This document shows positions 53,307-63,763 of a stretch of 64,000 nt of DNA, piece after piece. The notes below the pieces were generated by a model, which was given only the letters and a program-made list of their open reading frames with translations, ran no database searches and had not been told where the DNA came from. Source of the DNA: Cognaticolwellia aestuarii (GTDB lineage: Bacteria > Pseudomonadota > Gammaproteobacteria > Enterobacterales > Alteromonadaceae); assembly GCF_002000025.1 (NCBI RefSeq), contig NZ_MUZV01000008.1, positions 97,282 to 161,281 of the forward strand. Reading direction: 5' to 3'. Within the stretch, counting starts at the first letter, position 1, and each line of letters opens with the position of its first letter. The translations under genes were made by a program, and so were the position numbers.

Positions 53307-54353
53307 TTAAATGTTAGTCTTAGCGCTACTTTCCATTGGTGGTAGCATACCTTTTAGCAAGCGACCAAAAATATCGGCTCCGGTGATAATACGTTTACTT
53401 TCACCCCATATCAGTAAGACATCGTGTTCTATTACGCCATCAAAGTTTTGATCAACAGAGGTATTGACTTTCATTTTTAAAATGGCTTCATTTAAAGATG
53501 TGCTTTCATCAGTGATCACCACAGGTCGATGGCAATAATTGTACGGGTCGAAGTTTTCTGATTGGAATAAAGCACTACGTAAAAAACCATCCGCATCAAT
53601 CACTAATAAGGGGTCTCCTTCAAGGTTGGTTAATACCACCCAACTATAACCTGATTGATTGAGCATAGTGAGAAAGGGATCATCAGCACCGGAATAACTA
53701 TCCGGTAAAATAGGTAAATCAAGTTTTGTTGGTAAGGCAATAATGGAATTAGGATCAATAATCTCACCTTCTTCTGTCACTTTAATTTCATCTAAAGCAA
53801 AAAAGTTAAGGGCGCCAATACCCTCAACATGGTTTAAATCTGCTTCTTCGGCGCGAATATGCTCTTTAATAATATTGCCTAGTTCACTCTCGCCTAAATA
53901 GGTAATACCTTCTTTTCCTAACCAGGCGTCCAGTATTAATGCGCTTGGCTTAGTAACGGGATATAACAAAAATTGATAAAAACGTATAATGGGTGAAAGC
54001 ATACTGCCCATTTTTAATGCATTACGTGAAAAATAAGCTTGTGGGGTTATTTCACCCACCACAGTAATTACGATTGTCGAGAATAAAAACGCGCCAACAC
54101 CAGCAAGCACTGAGTCTGATAGCATGGTCAATAATACATTTATGCCGACATTCCCCCACAAAATGGTGGCTAATAAAAAGTTAGAGTCGTTTCTTAGTGC
54201 CAGGACTTTTTTAGCGGCTTTATTGCCTTTATTGGCTTCTACTTCTAGCTGTAAGCGACTCAGCGAGAAAAAGGCTAAATTCAAACCAGAAAAAATGGCT
54301 GACTGCGATATACAAAATGCAATTGCAATCCAAGTGATTGTTTCTACGGGCAT
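53307..54353 (-). CDS. CNNM/CorC-type (DUF21 plus CBS) membrane protein
   Basis: This 348-aa protein has a DUF21 membrane domain. CISQSAIFSGLNLAFFSLSRLQLEVEA contains the SGxNLAFFSLS helix, then LATILWGNVGINVLLTML and VVGEITPQAYFSRNA with the conserved GEITPQ. Two CBS-like stretches follow (SIIALPTKLDLPILPD..., HRPVVITDESTSLNEAIL). Homologues extrude or regulate magnesium/cobalt. It lies 70 bp after mgtE on the same strand, so both form a magnesium-linked pair. Confidence 0.88.
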   Translation of the reverse strand: MPVETITWIAIAFCISQSAIFSGLNLAFFSLSRLQLEVEANKGNKAAKKVLALRNDSNFLLATILWGNVGINVLLTMLSDSVLAGVGAFLFSTIVITVVGEITPQAYFSRNALKMGSMLSPIIRFYQFLLYPVTKPSALILDAWLGKEGITYLGESELGNIIKEHIRAEEADLNHVEGIGALNFFALDEIKVTEEGEIIDPNSIIALPTKLDLPILPDSYSGADDPFLTMLNQSGYSWVVLTNLEGDPLLVIDADGFLRSALFQSENFDPYNYCHRPVVITDESTSLNEAILKMKVNTSVDQNFDGVIEHDVLLIWGESKRIITGADIFGRLLKGMLPPMESSAKTNI

Positions 54354-54423
54354 TACTTAATTCCTGTTATAAATATCAAACCGGCTAAAACCGTGAATAT
54401 TTTAGCGGATTGCTCTGACTTGT

Positions 54424-55776
54424 TTAAAGCAGCAATAAGCTGCCTAATCCTAAAAATACAACGAAGCCGACAATATCGGTTACCGTCGTTAAAATAACCG
54501 CACCTGATAAAGCAGGGTCAATGTTCAATCGGTTTAATAATGCCGGAATCATGACGCCAGATGCGGCGGCGGTCAATAAATTTAATAATATTGCCAAAGC
54601 TATCACTAAACTTAGTACCAAACTATCAAACCAAACAAAAGTGATTAACCCGATCACCAGCGACCAAATTAAGCCATTGAGTGCGCCAACTTTGAGTTCT
54701 TTACGTAGTAATACTTTTCGGTTTAAATCGGTTATTTGACCTAAAGCAAGACCGCGGACAATCACCGTTAAGGTTTGGCTACCAGAAACACCACCCATTG
54801 AGGCAACTACCGGCATTAATACTGCTAATGCCACGACTTGTTGTAATGTTGCTTCGAAAAAACCAATGAACCAGGAGGCTAAAAAGGCGGTTAATAAGTT
54901 AATACCCAACCAAATACCACGGTTTTTCGCACTGGTTCGTACGCTAGAAAACAAATCCTCGTCACTGCTTAAACCAGCAGCGGTAGTAATTTGCTCACTT
55001 TGTGACTCTTGCTTAACTTGATAAGCCGTTTCTATTGTAAAGCGGCCAAGAAAACGTTCATCGTCATCAACAACAGGAAGCGACATTTTGCCTGATAATA
55101 TAACGGCTTCAGCTGCGAGAGTGAGCTCTTCGTTGGCATTTAGTCTGACTATTTCTGGGCAAAAAAGCTCCTTCAAAGTTCCTTCAGCGTTATTTGGTAA
55201 TAGGGTATTAATAGCAATAGTACCGGTTAAAATCCCTTCCTTATTTACCGCGTAAAAGTCTTCGGTATAGGGCGCAAGTCCTTTGTGTAAAAGTAATTGA
55301 GCACTAGTGATTTTAAGTTTTTCTGAAATACGAACATAGTTATAATCTAGCCAATGACCGACGCTGTCGACACTAAATTGTTGTGCTTGTTGATACAGCT
55401 TACGTTGTGAATCATCTAAGTGCTTTATGGCATATTTTAATAGCCGACTAGGGATTTCTTCGGCAATTTCGATGACATCGTCAACATCTAGCTGTGCTAA
55501 TAACTCGAAACATTCGTCGTCAGTTAATGACTCGATCAGACTTGTTCTAGTTGCTTGCCCCATATCTACAAAGGCAGATCTTTGGATTTCTTCAGGGTAA
55601 GTTGCCCAAACACTTAAGCGCTTATCTTGTGGCAATGCCTCAATGAGTAAAGAAAACTGTTCTGGCGCCAGAGTATCAATGGCGTTAGACATAATTTCAG
55701 CGATTTGTGCAGTGTGCTCGGAAATTAATATGTCGTCGATAACTAAGGATAATTTGTCTATAGTGTTTTCTAACAT
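54424..55776 (-). CDS. mgtE: Magnesium transporter MgtE
   Basis: This 450-aa protein shows the MgtE order: a cytosolic helical N-domain (LPQDKRLSVWATYPEEIQRSAF, LAQLDVDDVIEIAEEIPSR), a CBS pair (LPVVDDDERFLGRFTIE) and a five-helix pore domain. PVVASMGGVSGSQTLTVIVRGLALGQI is the conserved pore signature, and ALSGAVILTTVTDIVGFVVFLGLG ends the protein. The N and CBS domains sense Mg2+ and gate the channel. Confidence 0.94.
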   Translation of the reverse strand: MLENTIDKLSLVIDDILISEHTAQIAEIMSNAIDTLAPEQFSLLIEALPQDKRLSVWATYPEEIQRSAFVDMGQATRTSLIESLTDDECFELLAQLDVDDVIEIAEEIPSRLLKYAIKHLDDSQRKLYQQAQQFSVDSVGHWLDYNYVRISEKLKITSAQLLLHKGLAPYTEDFYAVNKEGILTGTIAINTLLPNNAEGTLKELFCPEIVRLNANEELTLAAEAVILSGKMSLPVVDDDERFLGRFTIETAYQVKQESQSEQITTAAGLSSDEDLFSSVRTSAKNRGIWLGINLLTAFLASWFIGFFEATLQQVVALAVLMPVVASMGGVSGSQTLTVIVRGLALGQITDLNRKVLLRKELKVGALNGLIWSLVIGLITFVWFDSLVLSLVIALAILLNLLTAAASGVMIPALLNRLNIDPALSGAVILTTVTDIVGFVVFLGLGSLLLL

Positions 55777-56194
55777 TGAATTATCCTTAAAAGTGTCGTC
55801 AAAACACTTTGGTTTGTTATTTTAAGTAATTGTTTAATGGTCATTTGTCTTATATTTAGCGGGTATCGTTTTTTTTTGTTTAACGTTAGGTATTAATCGG
55901 TTTTATGCGTATTTAGCATTAAGTGTATTACAATCAAGAGAAATTAAGTTAACTTTAATAACAAGTTGATTAAGTTATTTCACACTCAGCGAAAATTAAG
56001 CCGATAAAGCAACAATAACGTGAGTAATTAAATTCCGTTGTTGTTTATTAAATAATTGACATAATGTCAGTAATTGAAAATATTAAGTAATGTACAGTCT
56101 TAATATTTAACGAGTCATTACTGAATTTTACGTAGTCGTCAAAACAGAGTTCACAAAACATCCCTTCATATGTTGGGGATATTGAGAGTGTAAA
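55777..56194. other. Divergent intergenic region between mgtE and corA
   Basis: This 418-bp AT-rich gap has no credible gene. Both neighbours are magnesium transporters, so a Mg2+-responsive leader would be plausible. I do not recognise M-box (ykoK) conserved sequences or any strong leader hairpin by eye. Confidence 0.35.
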
Positions 56195-57166
56195 ATGATT
56201 AAATGTATGTTGATTTCACCCACTGACAAAACACTGTTTGGTGGCCGTGAATTAATAGAACAATGGCAAAAAGATGAGCAATCAACGCTTTGGATAGATT
56301 TAGATAATGTTGAATTGGAGGAAGAAAAGCAGTTATTAACCAACTTTAACTGTCATCCATTGGCTATCAGCGATGCTCAACGAGAGCGCCATCCGCCGAA
56401 AATAGAGTTGTTTAAAGATTATATTTTTATGTTGTATCGCGGCATAGTGGCGAATGACGACGGCTTACGCTTTGGTCATTTACAAATCAGTATGTTTATC
56501 GGAAAACGTTTGTTAATTACTCGTCATCCACAAAGCTCACTGGCGATAAATGAACTTTTTAATCAAAGTAGTGAAAAATATCTTAAACGTAGTCCAATTC
56601 ATATGGCGTTAAGGCTTTTTCATTGCAGTTGTGGTTATTACCTTAAAGAGCTTTTTACCTTTGAAGCTGAACTGGAAAAAATAGAAGATAAATTTCAGTT
56701 AAGTGGTAATGATCGCATGATGAAGCAAATCACCTCACATCGCTCACAGTTGGTGAAAATAAGGCGTACTTTCAATTATCATGTCAGTATGGGCGATACA
56801 TTAAAAGCCTTTGTCGATGATGATGATACCGATTTGATCACAGATAAAGAAATCCATACGGTTAATGATTTACGTGAGCGTTTAGACCGTCTTTTGAGTC
56901 TTTCACAAATGTATTATGATATTTGTGGTGATTTAATTAACGGTTATATGTCAGTAACTTCACATCAACTTAATGCCACCATGCGGGTATTAACAGTGAT
57001 CACTGCCTTGTTTGTACCTTTAACTTTCCTGGCCGGTATCTATGGAATGAACTTTGAACATATTCCGGAATTGAAAGCTGAAAATGGTTATTTTATATTA
57101 TTGTTCGTTATGGCGGTGATCTCAGTTGTATTATTGATAGTATTTAAGAAGAAACGCTGGTTATAA
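56195..57166 (+). CDS. CorA-family divalent cation transporter
   Basis: This 323-aa CorA/ZntB-type protein has a large cytosolic domain ending in a long helix (VNDLRERLDRLLSLSQMYYDICGDL) and two C-terminal transmembrane segments. The selectivity motif GMN is present (AGIYGMNFEHIPEL), and the protein ends in a basic KKKRWL. It forms a pentameric Mg2+ or Zn2+ channel in the inner membrane. It is divergent from mgtE. Confidence 0.92.
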   Translation: MIKCMLISPTDKTLFGGRELIEQWQKDEQSTLWIDLDNVELEEEKQLLTNFNCHPLAISDAQRERHPPKIELFKDYIFMLYRGIVANDDGLRFGHLQISMFIGKRLLITRHPQSSLAINELFNQSSEKYLKRSPIHMALRLFHCSCGYYLKELFTFEAELEKIEDKFQLSGNDRMMKQITSHRSQLVKIRRTFNYHVSMGDTLKAFVDDDDTDLITDKEIHTVNDLRERLDRLLSLSQMYYDICGDLINGYMSVTSHQLNATMRVLTVITALFVPLTFLAGIYGMNFEHIPELKAENGYFILLFVMAVISVVLLIVFKKKRWL

Positions 57167-57348
57167 ATGAGCTTTACCAGCAGCCCAAGACAAAGATGAT
57201 GTAGTCAGCTGCTGATGACCTGACACACTTTTAAGTGTTGCGCTCAATAAAATACCAGGTTTTGCTTATTTAATGATTTTTGCCAATAAAATCGTCATAA
57301 TTGCCCTAGACCGTGAAATTTAAACGGCCAAGCAGCCATGGATAACTA

Positions 57349-59130
57349 TTGAAACAACTGAATTACCGATACCCGATTTACCCATTCATTATATGCTTAA
57401 TGCTTTTGAGCGCTTTTAAAGTGCAGTCAGCCCAAGAGCATGAACTTTCGGGCACATCTATTACGATAAATGGTGTTGATGCATCCTTAAAAACCAATAT
57501 TTTGAGAAACCTAAATAGTACAGATAACGTGATTCCGTTATCTGTTTTAGGCTTTCCCCAATCAGATGATTATATTTTGAATAAAGCTCGTAGTGCGCTA
57601 CAAGCATTAGGCTATTATCAGCCGATATTAGCATTAGCTGATGAGCCCCAAAGTGATAAAATCATTAAAATACTCACCATTGATCTAAAGTCACCGGTGC
57701 GTTGGCATCAGGTTGATATCAAGCTAAATTGTCAGAATGAGCTGCCAGAATTATCACAACTTGTTAGTAAACATCCTTTTAGCCAAGGCAAGGTGGTTAA
57801 CCATGGAGACTATAGCCAGTTTAAGGCTACACTACAGCGCCAAGCACAAGAATTGGGTTTACTTAATGCCAGCTTTAGTCGAAGTGTCCTAAACGTTGAT
57901 GTTACACAGCATATTGCTAATGTTGCGTGGACGTTTGACTGTGGTGCTCGCTACATTATCAATAAAGTAAATATTGATGGTACTGTACTATCACATGATC
58001 TAGTTAATCGTTATTCGAAAATCCGTCCAGGGCAAAATTATAATCAACCTGATATTATTTCAAGCCAGCAAGCCCTTAATCGTTCTGGATTTTTTAAATC
58101 TGTAGTCGTTGAACAGACCATAGATCACGCGACTGAAACTGTTGATATCAGCCTTTCTATTGCTGACACAGAAAAGTATGAGTTAAAAACCTTGTTAGGC
58201 TATGGTACCGACAGCGGAGGAAAGTTAGGCGTAAGCTGGAAAAACAGGCGAGTAAATAACCAAGCACATCAATATATTGCCGCCTTAGATTTAAACAAAG
58301 TAAAATTAGATAAAGCAGATATTCATGCCACATTCCAATACCAAATACCGTTAGAAAAAGCCTCCAGCCAGTGGATTAACTTACTGAGTTATCAGATAAA
58401 GAATGAAGAAATAGGTCGCAGTGAAATTTTCACCTTAGAGTCGATGCTTGCCAATAAAATTAATGATCATTGGACTAGCCAATGGTCCATTGTGATGGCC
58501 CAAGAGCAGTTACAATCTGATGCTGATGTTAGTAGCAGTTTGGAGTATATAGTGCCGTCATGGCAGCTGAATTATTACAGTGTTACCGATCCCTTTTCTG
58601 CTACTCAAGGTTGGCGCTGGCAAAGCATATTTCGTTTTAGTGGTGAGCAGATCAGTGATCCCAATATTACTTTCTTACAAACGGATCAACGCATCAAGCG
58701 CATTTGGTCAATCAATGAGGATTGGCGGGTATTATTACGAGCACGTATTGGCACTACCTTGATGGATACTGAAGACTTTAATCGCTCTATGCCATCTAAC
58801 TATCGTTTTTTTGCTGGCGGAGATGTTTCTGTTAGAGGCTATAAACATCAAAGCTTGTCACCCGTTGCTGACAGTGTTTTGCTTGGTGGTAAACATTTGA
58901 TCGCTTCGAGTATCGAACTTGATTACTTATTTAAAGAGGACTTTCGTTGGGCCGTATTTACTGACCAAGGTAATGCTTTTAATGATTGGCAGGACTGGAA
59001 ACTACATAAATCTGTTGGCACAGGTTTACGCTGGGTCACGCCCGTTGGCGCTATTCGCTTTGATGTTGCTAAAGCACTTGATGGTAATAAAGATTGGCGT
59101 GTTCATGTCACGATAGGGCCGGATTTATGA
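57349..59130 (+). CDS. tamA: Translocation and assembly module protein TamA
   Basis: This 593-aa protein has a signal peptide, POTRA-like domains (VPLSVLGFPQSDDYILNKARSALQALGYYQ; NKVNIDGTVLS) and an Omp85 barrel with the lid-lock motif VRGYKHQSLSP. The C-terminus is HVTIGPDL. It is an outer-membrane insertase partner of TamB. The start is a TTG at 57349; no in-frame ATG fits before the signal. Its stop overlaps the tamB start as ATGA. Confidence 0.92.
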   Translation: MKQLNYRYPIYPFIICLMLLSAFKVQSAQEHELSGTSITINGVDASLKTNILRNLNSTDNVIPLSVLGFPQSDDYILNKARSALQALGYYQPILALADEPQSDKIIKILTIDLKSPVRWHQVDIKLNCQNELPELSQLVSKHPFSQGKVVNHGDYSQFKATLQRQAQELGLLNASFSRSVLNVDVTQHIANVAWTFDCGARYIINKVNIDGTVLSHDLVNRYSKIRPGQNYNQPDIISSQQALNRSGFFKSVVVEQTIDHATETVDISLSIADTEKYELKTLLGYGTDSGGKLGVSWKNRRVNNQAHQYIAALDLNKVKLDKADIHATFQYQIPLEKASSQWINLLSYQIKNEEIGRSEIFTLESMLANKINDHWTSQWSIVMAQEQLQSDADVSSSLEYIVPSWQLNYYSVTDPFSATQGWRWQSIFRFSGEQISDPNITFLQTDQRIKRIWSINEDWRVLLRARIGTTLMDTEDFNRSMPSNYRFFAGGDVSVRGYKHQSLSPVADSVLLGGKHLIASSIELDYLFKEDFRWAVFTDQGNAFNDWQDWKLHKSVGTGLRWVTPVGAIRFDVAKALDGNKDWRVHVTIGPDL

Positions 59131-62100
59131 CAGAAATGAAAAAAAGTCGGTTACTTAAAAGCACAAGTTTAACTATTACGGTGTTGCTAGCGCTGATATT
59201 GCTAATGTTGTCTTGGCTTTATAGCTCTGAATCTGGCTTGCAATGGTTAACGGCACGTCTGTTACCCTATCAGCCTGCGGGGTTAACTATCGGTAAAGTC
59301 ACTGGTACGCTTGAGTCAGGTATTTATTTAACTGATTTAACTTGGCAGCAAGATCAGCAAGAAATACAGGCAACGGGTCTAGAGGTTAACTGCCAATGGT
59401 GGCATTTAATTGATGGGTTAATCTCTTGTGAAAGCTTAGCCCTGAGCTCTTTAATAGTATCGAGCAGCGAAGATACCAGCAATCAATCGCAAGACATTCC
59501 TTGGCCTGAACTAAATACAATAGTCTTACCTATTGCCGCAAAGGTTAAAAAAGTCACTATTAATGATGTCCGATACAATAAACGCTCACCTGAGGCAGCC
59601 ATTAATTATCATGTTCGTAAGCTAAGCGCGAAAAAATTTACTTTACTGCGCAGTAAAGTCAGTGTTGCAAGCTTAGCATTGACCTATGAAGGACATGAAC
59701 TTAAAGCATCTGGCTCTGTAGATATGCGAAAGCGCTGGCAACATGTACTGGATTTTAGCGTATTAGGTCCTCAACTTTCTCTTCAGGCCACGTCCAAAGG
59801 TAGTATTAATAAAGGCGCGCAACTAACGTTACAGCTAGCGTCGCCAAACCAAGCGACATTAACTACGGATTGGTTTTTACAACAAGGGCTTTTTTTAGAG
59901 CATGGTTTACTCATTGCGCCCGAACAAGCAGTGAATTTAGGTAAAACGTCGGCATTTTTGCAACAAGCAAAAGCAACATTTGCACTTGCTTGGCCGACGT
60001 TAACTTCAACGATTCAAGCACAGGCAAAATGGCAAGCATTTGAAAATATTCAACTAGATATAGATACTGAACTGGCGAATATTCTTGATTGGCAAATGAA
60101 TACTCAAAGTACTATGCAGTTGAAAAGCGAGTTAAATGAACAAGCACTTTCGGCTACATTGCCGCCAGTTATTGCTCATAGCGCACCTGATAATGCGCCA
60201 GTATGGCCAGTAAAAGCAAACCTAGACATGGCTATTAATCAAGGCGCTTTTACTTTCAACAGTCGTGAGTTGAAAATAGGAGAGCTAACCGCAGCAGTGC
60301 AAGCTGAATTTGATGTTAATCAGCCAACAGCAGAAAGTTTTTTAGTAAAAGGGCAAATCAATGGTGATAACTTAACACTCAGTGACAGTGTTAAGTTTTT
60401 AGGTGTAGATGTTAATTGGCTGATAAAAAAACAACAAGCACAATGGCAAATCACCAGTAATGGCAATATAGCTGAATTAGCATTATCAGATGTTAGTGGT
60501 AAAAAATTACATTGGGCACTCGATTTTAGTGATCAATGGCAGGCTGAATTTAAAGCTGACTCGCTTAATATTCATGATATTGATGTGGCCTCAGCAGCAG
60601 TAACACTAACCGGTTTACCTTCGCAACATCAAGCAGTCGTTAAGGCAAATATTGCTGATAATACTGCGATTAATTTAACCTTTGATGGCCAATTACGCTC
60701 TCCAAACAAGGAAGCCTTCACCGTTAGTCGTGATTTTATGTCGGCTATTTGGCAGATCGATCAATTAGCGCTTAGTGCGAAAACACAACAACAAAACTTA
60801 TCTTTACTGGCAGAGCAATTAACACTTAGTCAAGCGCAACAAACGATCAAAAATCTATGTTTAACGGGTCATGGCAGTTTATGTGTTAATGGCGAAAATA
60901 AGCATGATCAATGGCAAGCAAACTTAGTGTTTGACCAATGGTCAATATTACCCGCCTTAAACAACATTAACGCTTGGTTGCCAAGGTATTCTGCACAGTT
61001 CCCACAACAAGTCTCGGGGACAATAACCGGCAAGCTCAGTGCCTTGGGTCAGGCTGAAAAACTGCAAAATGTTAGCGCAAATTTATCGATACCTCGCTTA
61101 AAATGGCAAACATCCGATATTCAATTGCAAGGTGCAAACATTACCCTAAATAGTGAACAACATGAGCAAAACTTTGCTTTAAAAACGCAATGGCAAAGTA
61201 TTCATACAAGTTTACAGCTACCTGAGTTTACATCAGAAATAGTCATGCCTTCGGGAGACGTTACATTTTCATATCATGCAGATGGAAAACTCGGCTTTAA
61301 GCTACAGCAACCCGATACGGTTATTGATATTGCCACTGAAGAAAGTGCAGGTGTAGCGAAAAATTCCCAACGTTTATTGACCATTCCATTAGTCGCACTG
61401 ACAGGTCAATGGCAACAGGATAAAATAAGCACTGACTTAAGCATACTTTTACCGGTAGAAGATAAAATAACCGCAAAGTTAACCAGTGCTTGGCCATTGG
61501 CTGATAACGCTAATATTTCAGGGGATTTATGGCTGAATTTGCAGCAATTTGACTGGCTTAAAAACTGGCAAAAACGTATTGATAAAATTGATATGAGTTT
61601 AGTTCAAGACTTTAGCTTAGCAGGGACATGGCAACAGCCATTATTTGAAGGTAAAGGGGCGTTAGACATTGAACATTTAGCCATTGATGAATACGGCTTA
61701 GATATTCGTAACAGCAAAATTAAGCTCACCAGTGCTCAAGATCGCATTGAACTGTTAGGTAAATTGCAAAACCCACAGGGAGAACTTAGCATTACTGGAC
61801 AAGCTAAGTTGTCTGCGCCGATTAAAGCTGATTTAACGATTGAAGGACAGCAAGTTACTTTAGTTAATAGCAATGACAATAAACTGATTGTTTCGCCTAC
61901 CTTACAAGCTAATTATCAACAGCAGCAACTCAAGATTGATGGACATGTGTTGGTCGATCAAGCAGATATAAAAATAGCCTCTTTACCTAAGTCAGCAGTC
62001 AGTGTTTCTCAGGACCAAGTTATTGTCGGTGAAAAACAGGTGCAATCAAGAGACAGTGGGCTTGATTATAATGTTGCACTAACAATCACCGCAGGAGATA

Positions 62101-62879
62101 ACGTTAAAATTAGTGGCTTTGGTTTATCAAGTGAGATACAAGGCAATATTACTTCCAGTGTTATTTCTGGCCAGCCATTAAGCCTTAATGGTCGATTAGA
62201 ATTAAAAAATGGTGAGTTTCAGGCATATAAGCAAATTCTTACTATTGAACAAGGGCAGTTATTGTTTCTTGGCGCCCCAGAAAATCCTAGCATACAGTTT
62301 CGAGCTGTTCGTGTAGTTGATGATATTAAGGTCGGTATTATTGCTGATGGCACCATACAATATCCCCGTCTTACTTTATTTTCTGAGCCAGCGATGGCTG
62401 ATGAAAATGTACTATCTTTGTTGATCACCGGCCGTAATTTAGATTCTTTGACTAAACAAGAGGGCAATGCATTAACCAGTGCGGCAATTAGTTTAGGTGT
62501 TGATAGTGCAAATAAGTTAGTACAAAAAATAGGAGAACAATTAGGTTTGAAAGATGTGGCATTTACCAGTAAAAATGGCACTAATGGTAATAGCACGCGA
62601 GTGGATATAGCAGCAAAAATAAATGAACGTTTAAACGTTGGTTACGGGACGAGTATTGACTCTGACAATAGCATACAAGCTGGTTGGGTTATCGAATATA
62701 AACTTTCGCCCAATATTTCGTTTGAAGCCACCAGCGGTGAAGAGATAAGTGCCAACATTAATTATAAAAAGCAGTATTCGCCGAGCAAAAGCAAAAGCAA
62801 AAATAAAGACAGTGATGATAACAGCGACAAAACGACTGATGATCAAAGTGATAAACTTGAAGATAAACAACAACCTTAG
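59127..62879 (+). CDS. tamB: Translocation and assembly module protein TamB
   Basis: This 1250-aa protein has one N-terminal transmembrane helix (SLTITVLLALILLMLSWLY), a very long beta-rich AsmA/DUF490-like groove and the C-terminal TamB domain (RAVRVVDDIKVGIIADGTIQ, LLITGRNLDSL, INERLNVGYG). It spans the periplasm to TamA and is linked to protein and phospholipid transfer. The ATG overlaps the tamA stop. After the final strand ISANINYKKQYS it carries an unusual tail of about 30 Lys/Ser/Asp-rich residues ending EDKQQP. Confidence 0.93.
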   Translation: MTEMKKSRLLKSTSLTITVLLALILLMLSWLYSSESGLQWLTARLLPYQPAGLTIGKVTGTLESGIYLTDLTWQQDQQEIQATGLEVNCQWWHLIDGLISCESLALSSLIVSSSEDTSNQSQDIPWPELNTIVLPIAAKVKKVTINDVRYNKRSPEAAINYHVRKLSAKKFTLLRSKVSVASLALTYEGHELKASGSVDMRKRWQHVLDFSVLGPQLSLQATSKGSINKGAQLTLQLASPNQATLTTDWFLQQGLFLEHGLLIAPEQAVNLGKTSAFLQQAKATFALAWPTLTSTIQAQAKWQAFENIQLDIDTELANILDWQMNTQSTMQLKSELNEQALSATLPPVIAHSAPDNAPVWPVKANLDMAINQGAFTFNSRELKIGELTAAVQAEFDVNQPTAESFLVKGQINGDNLTLSDSVKFLGVDVNWLIKKQQAQWQITSNGNIAELALSDVSGKKLHWALDFSDQWQAEFKADSLNIHDIDVASAAVTLTGLPSQHQAVVKANIADNTAINLTFDGQLRSPNKEAFTVSRDFMSAIWQIDQLALSAKTQQQNLSLLAEQLTLSQAQQTIKNLCLTGHGSLCVNGENKHDQWQANLVFDQWSILPALNNINAWLPRYSAQFPQQVSGTITGKLSALGQAEKLQNVSANLSIPRLKWQTSDIQLQGANITLNSEQHEQNFALKTQWQSIHTSLQLPEFTSEIVMPSGDVTFSYHADGKLGFKLQQPDTVIDIATEESAGVAKNSQRLLTIPLVALTGQWQQDKISTDLSILLPVEDKITAKLTSAWPLADNANISGDLWLNLQQFDWLKNWQKRIDKIDMSLVQDFSLAGTWQQPLFEGKGALDIEHLAIDEYGLDIRNSKIKLTSAQDRIELLGKLQNPQGELSITGQAKLSAPIKADLTIEGQQVTLVNSNDNKLIVSPTLQANYQQQQLKIDGHVLVDQADIKIASLPKSAVSVSQDQVIVGEKQVQSRDSGLDYNVALTITAGDNVKISGFGLSSEIQGNITSSVISGQPLSLNGRLELKNGEFQAYKQILTIEQGQLLFLGAPENPSIQFRAVRVVDDIKVGIIADGTIQYPRLTLFSEPAMADENVLSLLITGRNLDSLTKQEGNALTSAAISLGVDSANKLVQKIGEQLGLKDVAFTSKNGTNGNSTRVDIAAKINERLNVGYGTSIDSDNSIQAGWVIEYKLSPNISFEATSGEEISANINYKKQYSPSKSKSKNKDSDDNSDKTTDDQSDKLEDKQQP

Positions 62880-63068
62880 TGTCTCATTTCGCTGCGAATA
62901 AACAATTGCGCGCTATGATTGAAGGTCAGTGTGATTTTTATTTTTTGTCATTTTTTCATTAATTATTAAAACTTACTTAGTTAGCTATTGTTTAGGGTAT
63001 TTGTCAACACAGCAAATAACAGTTAAATCCTGATGTTCGCTAATTGTAAATTAAAGAAGAGGATAGTG

Positions 63069-63533
63069 ATGACCGATGAGTCAAACAAACCAACATTGAT
63101 AAAGCCACCAACAATATCTAAACGTCATCCGTTACTTAATTGGTTATTGGCAATATTGCTCATGGTCTCAGGTATTTATTTATCAATCATAGAGTTTGCT
63201 GGCATAGAATGGCTTTCTCGCAGTGGCTGTTTAATTGTGGTCTTGGGTGTGTGGTCAAGTTTGGGCGGCATAATACAAGAAAGACTGTTAATTAGTCGGC
63301 TTAATTTTCAACACCGTATTAATGTGGCTCGCACGAAAAGAAAGCTACGGCTTTTAAAGGTAACCGAAGCAAATAAAGACAGTGAGCTGCAATTAATAGA
63401 AGATGAGTTTGACGATAAAACGCAACGTATTTTACAAGCGGTTCGATTACAGCTTGGTATACTTGAAGTTTCGTTACTTATTACCGGCACATTATTATGG
63501 GGGTTTGGCGATTTATTTTTTAAACTAATCTAG
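63069..63533 (+). CDS. Membrane protein with central charged helix
   Basis: This 154-aa protein has two close N-terminal membrane helices (LNWLLAILLMVSGIYLSIIEF; GCLIVVLGVWSSLGGII), a charged cytosolic stretch (RTKRKLRLLKVTEANKDSELQLIEDEFDDK) and a third helix (LGILEVSLLITGTLLWGFGDLFF). No family is recognised. AGAGGA before ATG 63069 supports this start over the upstream ATG 63033. Confidence 0.7.
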   Translation: MTDESNKPTLIKPPTISKRHPLLNWLLAILLMVSGIYLSIIEFAGIEWLSRSGCLIVVLGVWSSLGGIIQERLLISRLNFQHRINVARTKRKLRLLKVTEANKDSELQLIEDEFDDKTQRILQAVRLQLGILEVSLLITGTLLWGFGDLFFKLI

Positions 63534-63620
63534 AGGTGTTGTACTATATTTTTATCGCGCAGCGGCATTATTACCCGTCATGACACTTTCATTTTCGTCT
63601 TTGCTACTCTCTAAGTATTA

Positions 63621-63662
63621 GATAACAAGACGGAAGATAACAAGACGGAAGATAACAAGACG
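63621..63662. repeat. 15-bp tandem repeat, 2.8 copies
   Basis: GATAACAAGACGGAA is repeated at 63621-63635 and 63636-63650, with GATAACAAGACG at 63651-63662. It lies in the gap between converging genes and is a likely length-variable site. Confidence 0.9.
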
Positions 63663-63763
63663 AAAAATATTAAGAGAATTATTGACTTAGTTAACCGAAC
63701 AGCACTAATACCGGATTGTGAGCATAGCGCTTAAGATTTACGATGAATTAAGTGGCAGTAATG

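Noticed and set aside
55777-56194. Magnesium riboswitch upstream of mgtE or corA
   Set aside because: I could not identify M-box conserved blocks by eye; a covariance search would be needed.
62219-62596. 125-codon minus-strand frame inside tamB
   Set aside because: Antisense to the conserved TamB C-terminal domain, with no independent evidence.
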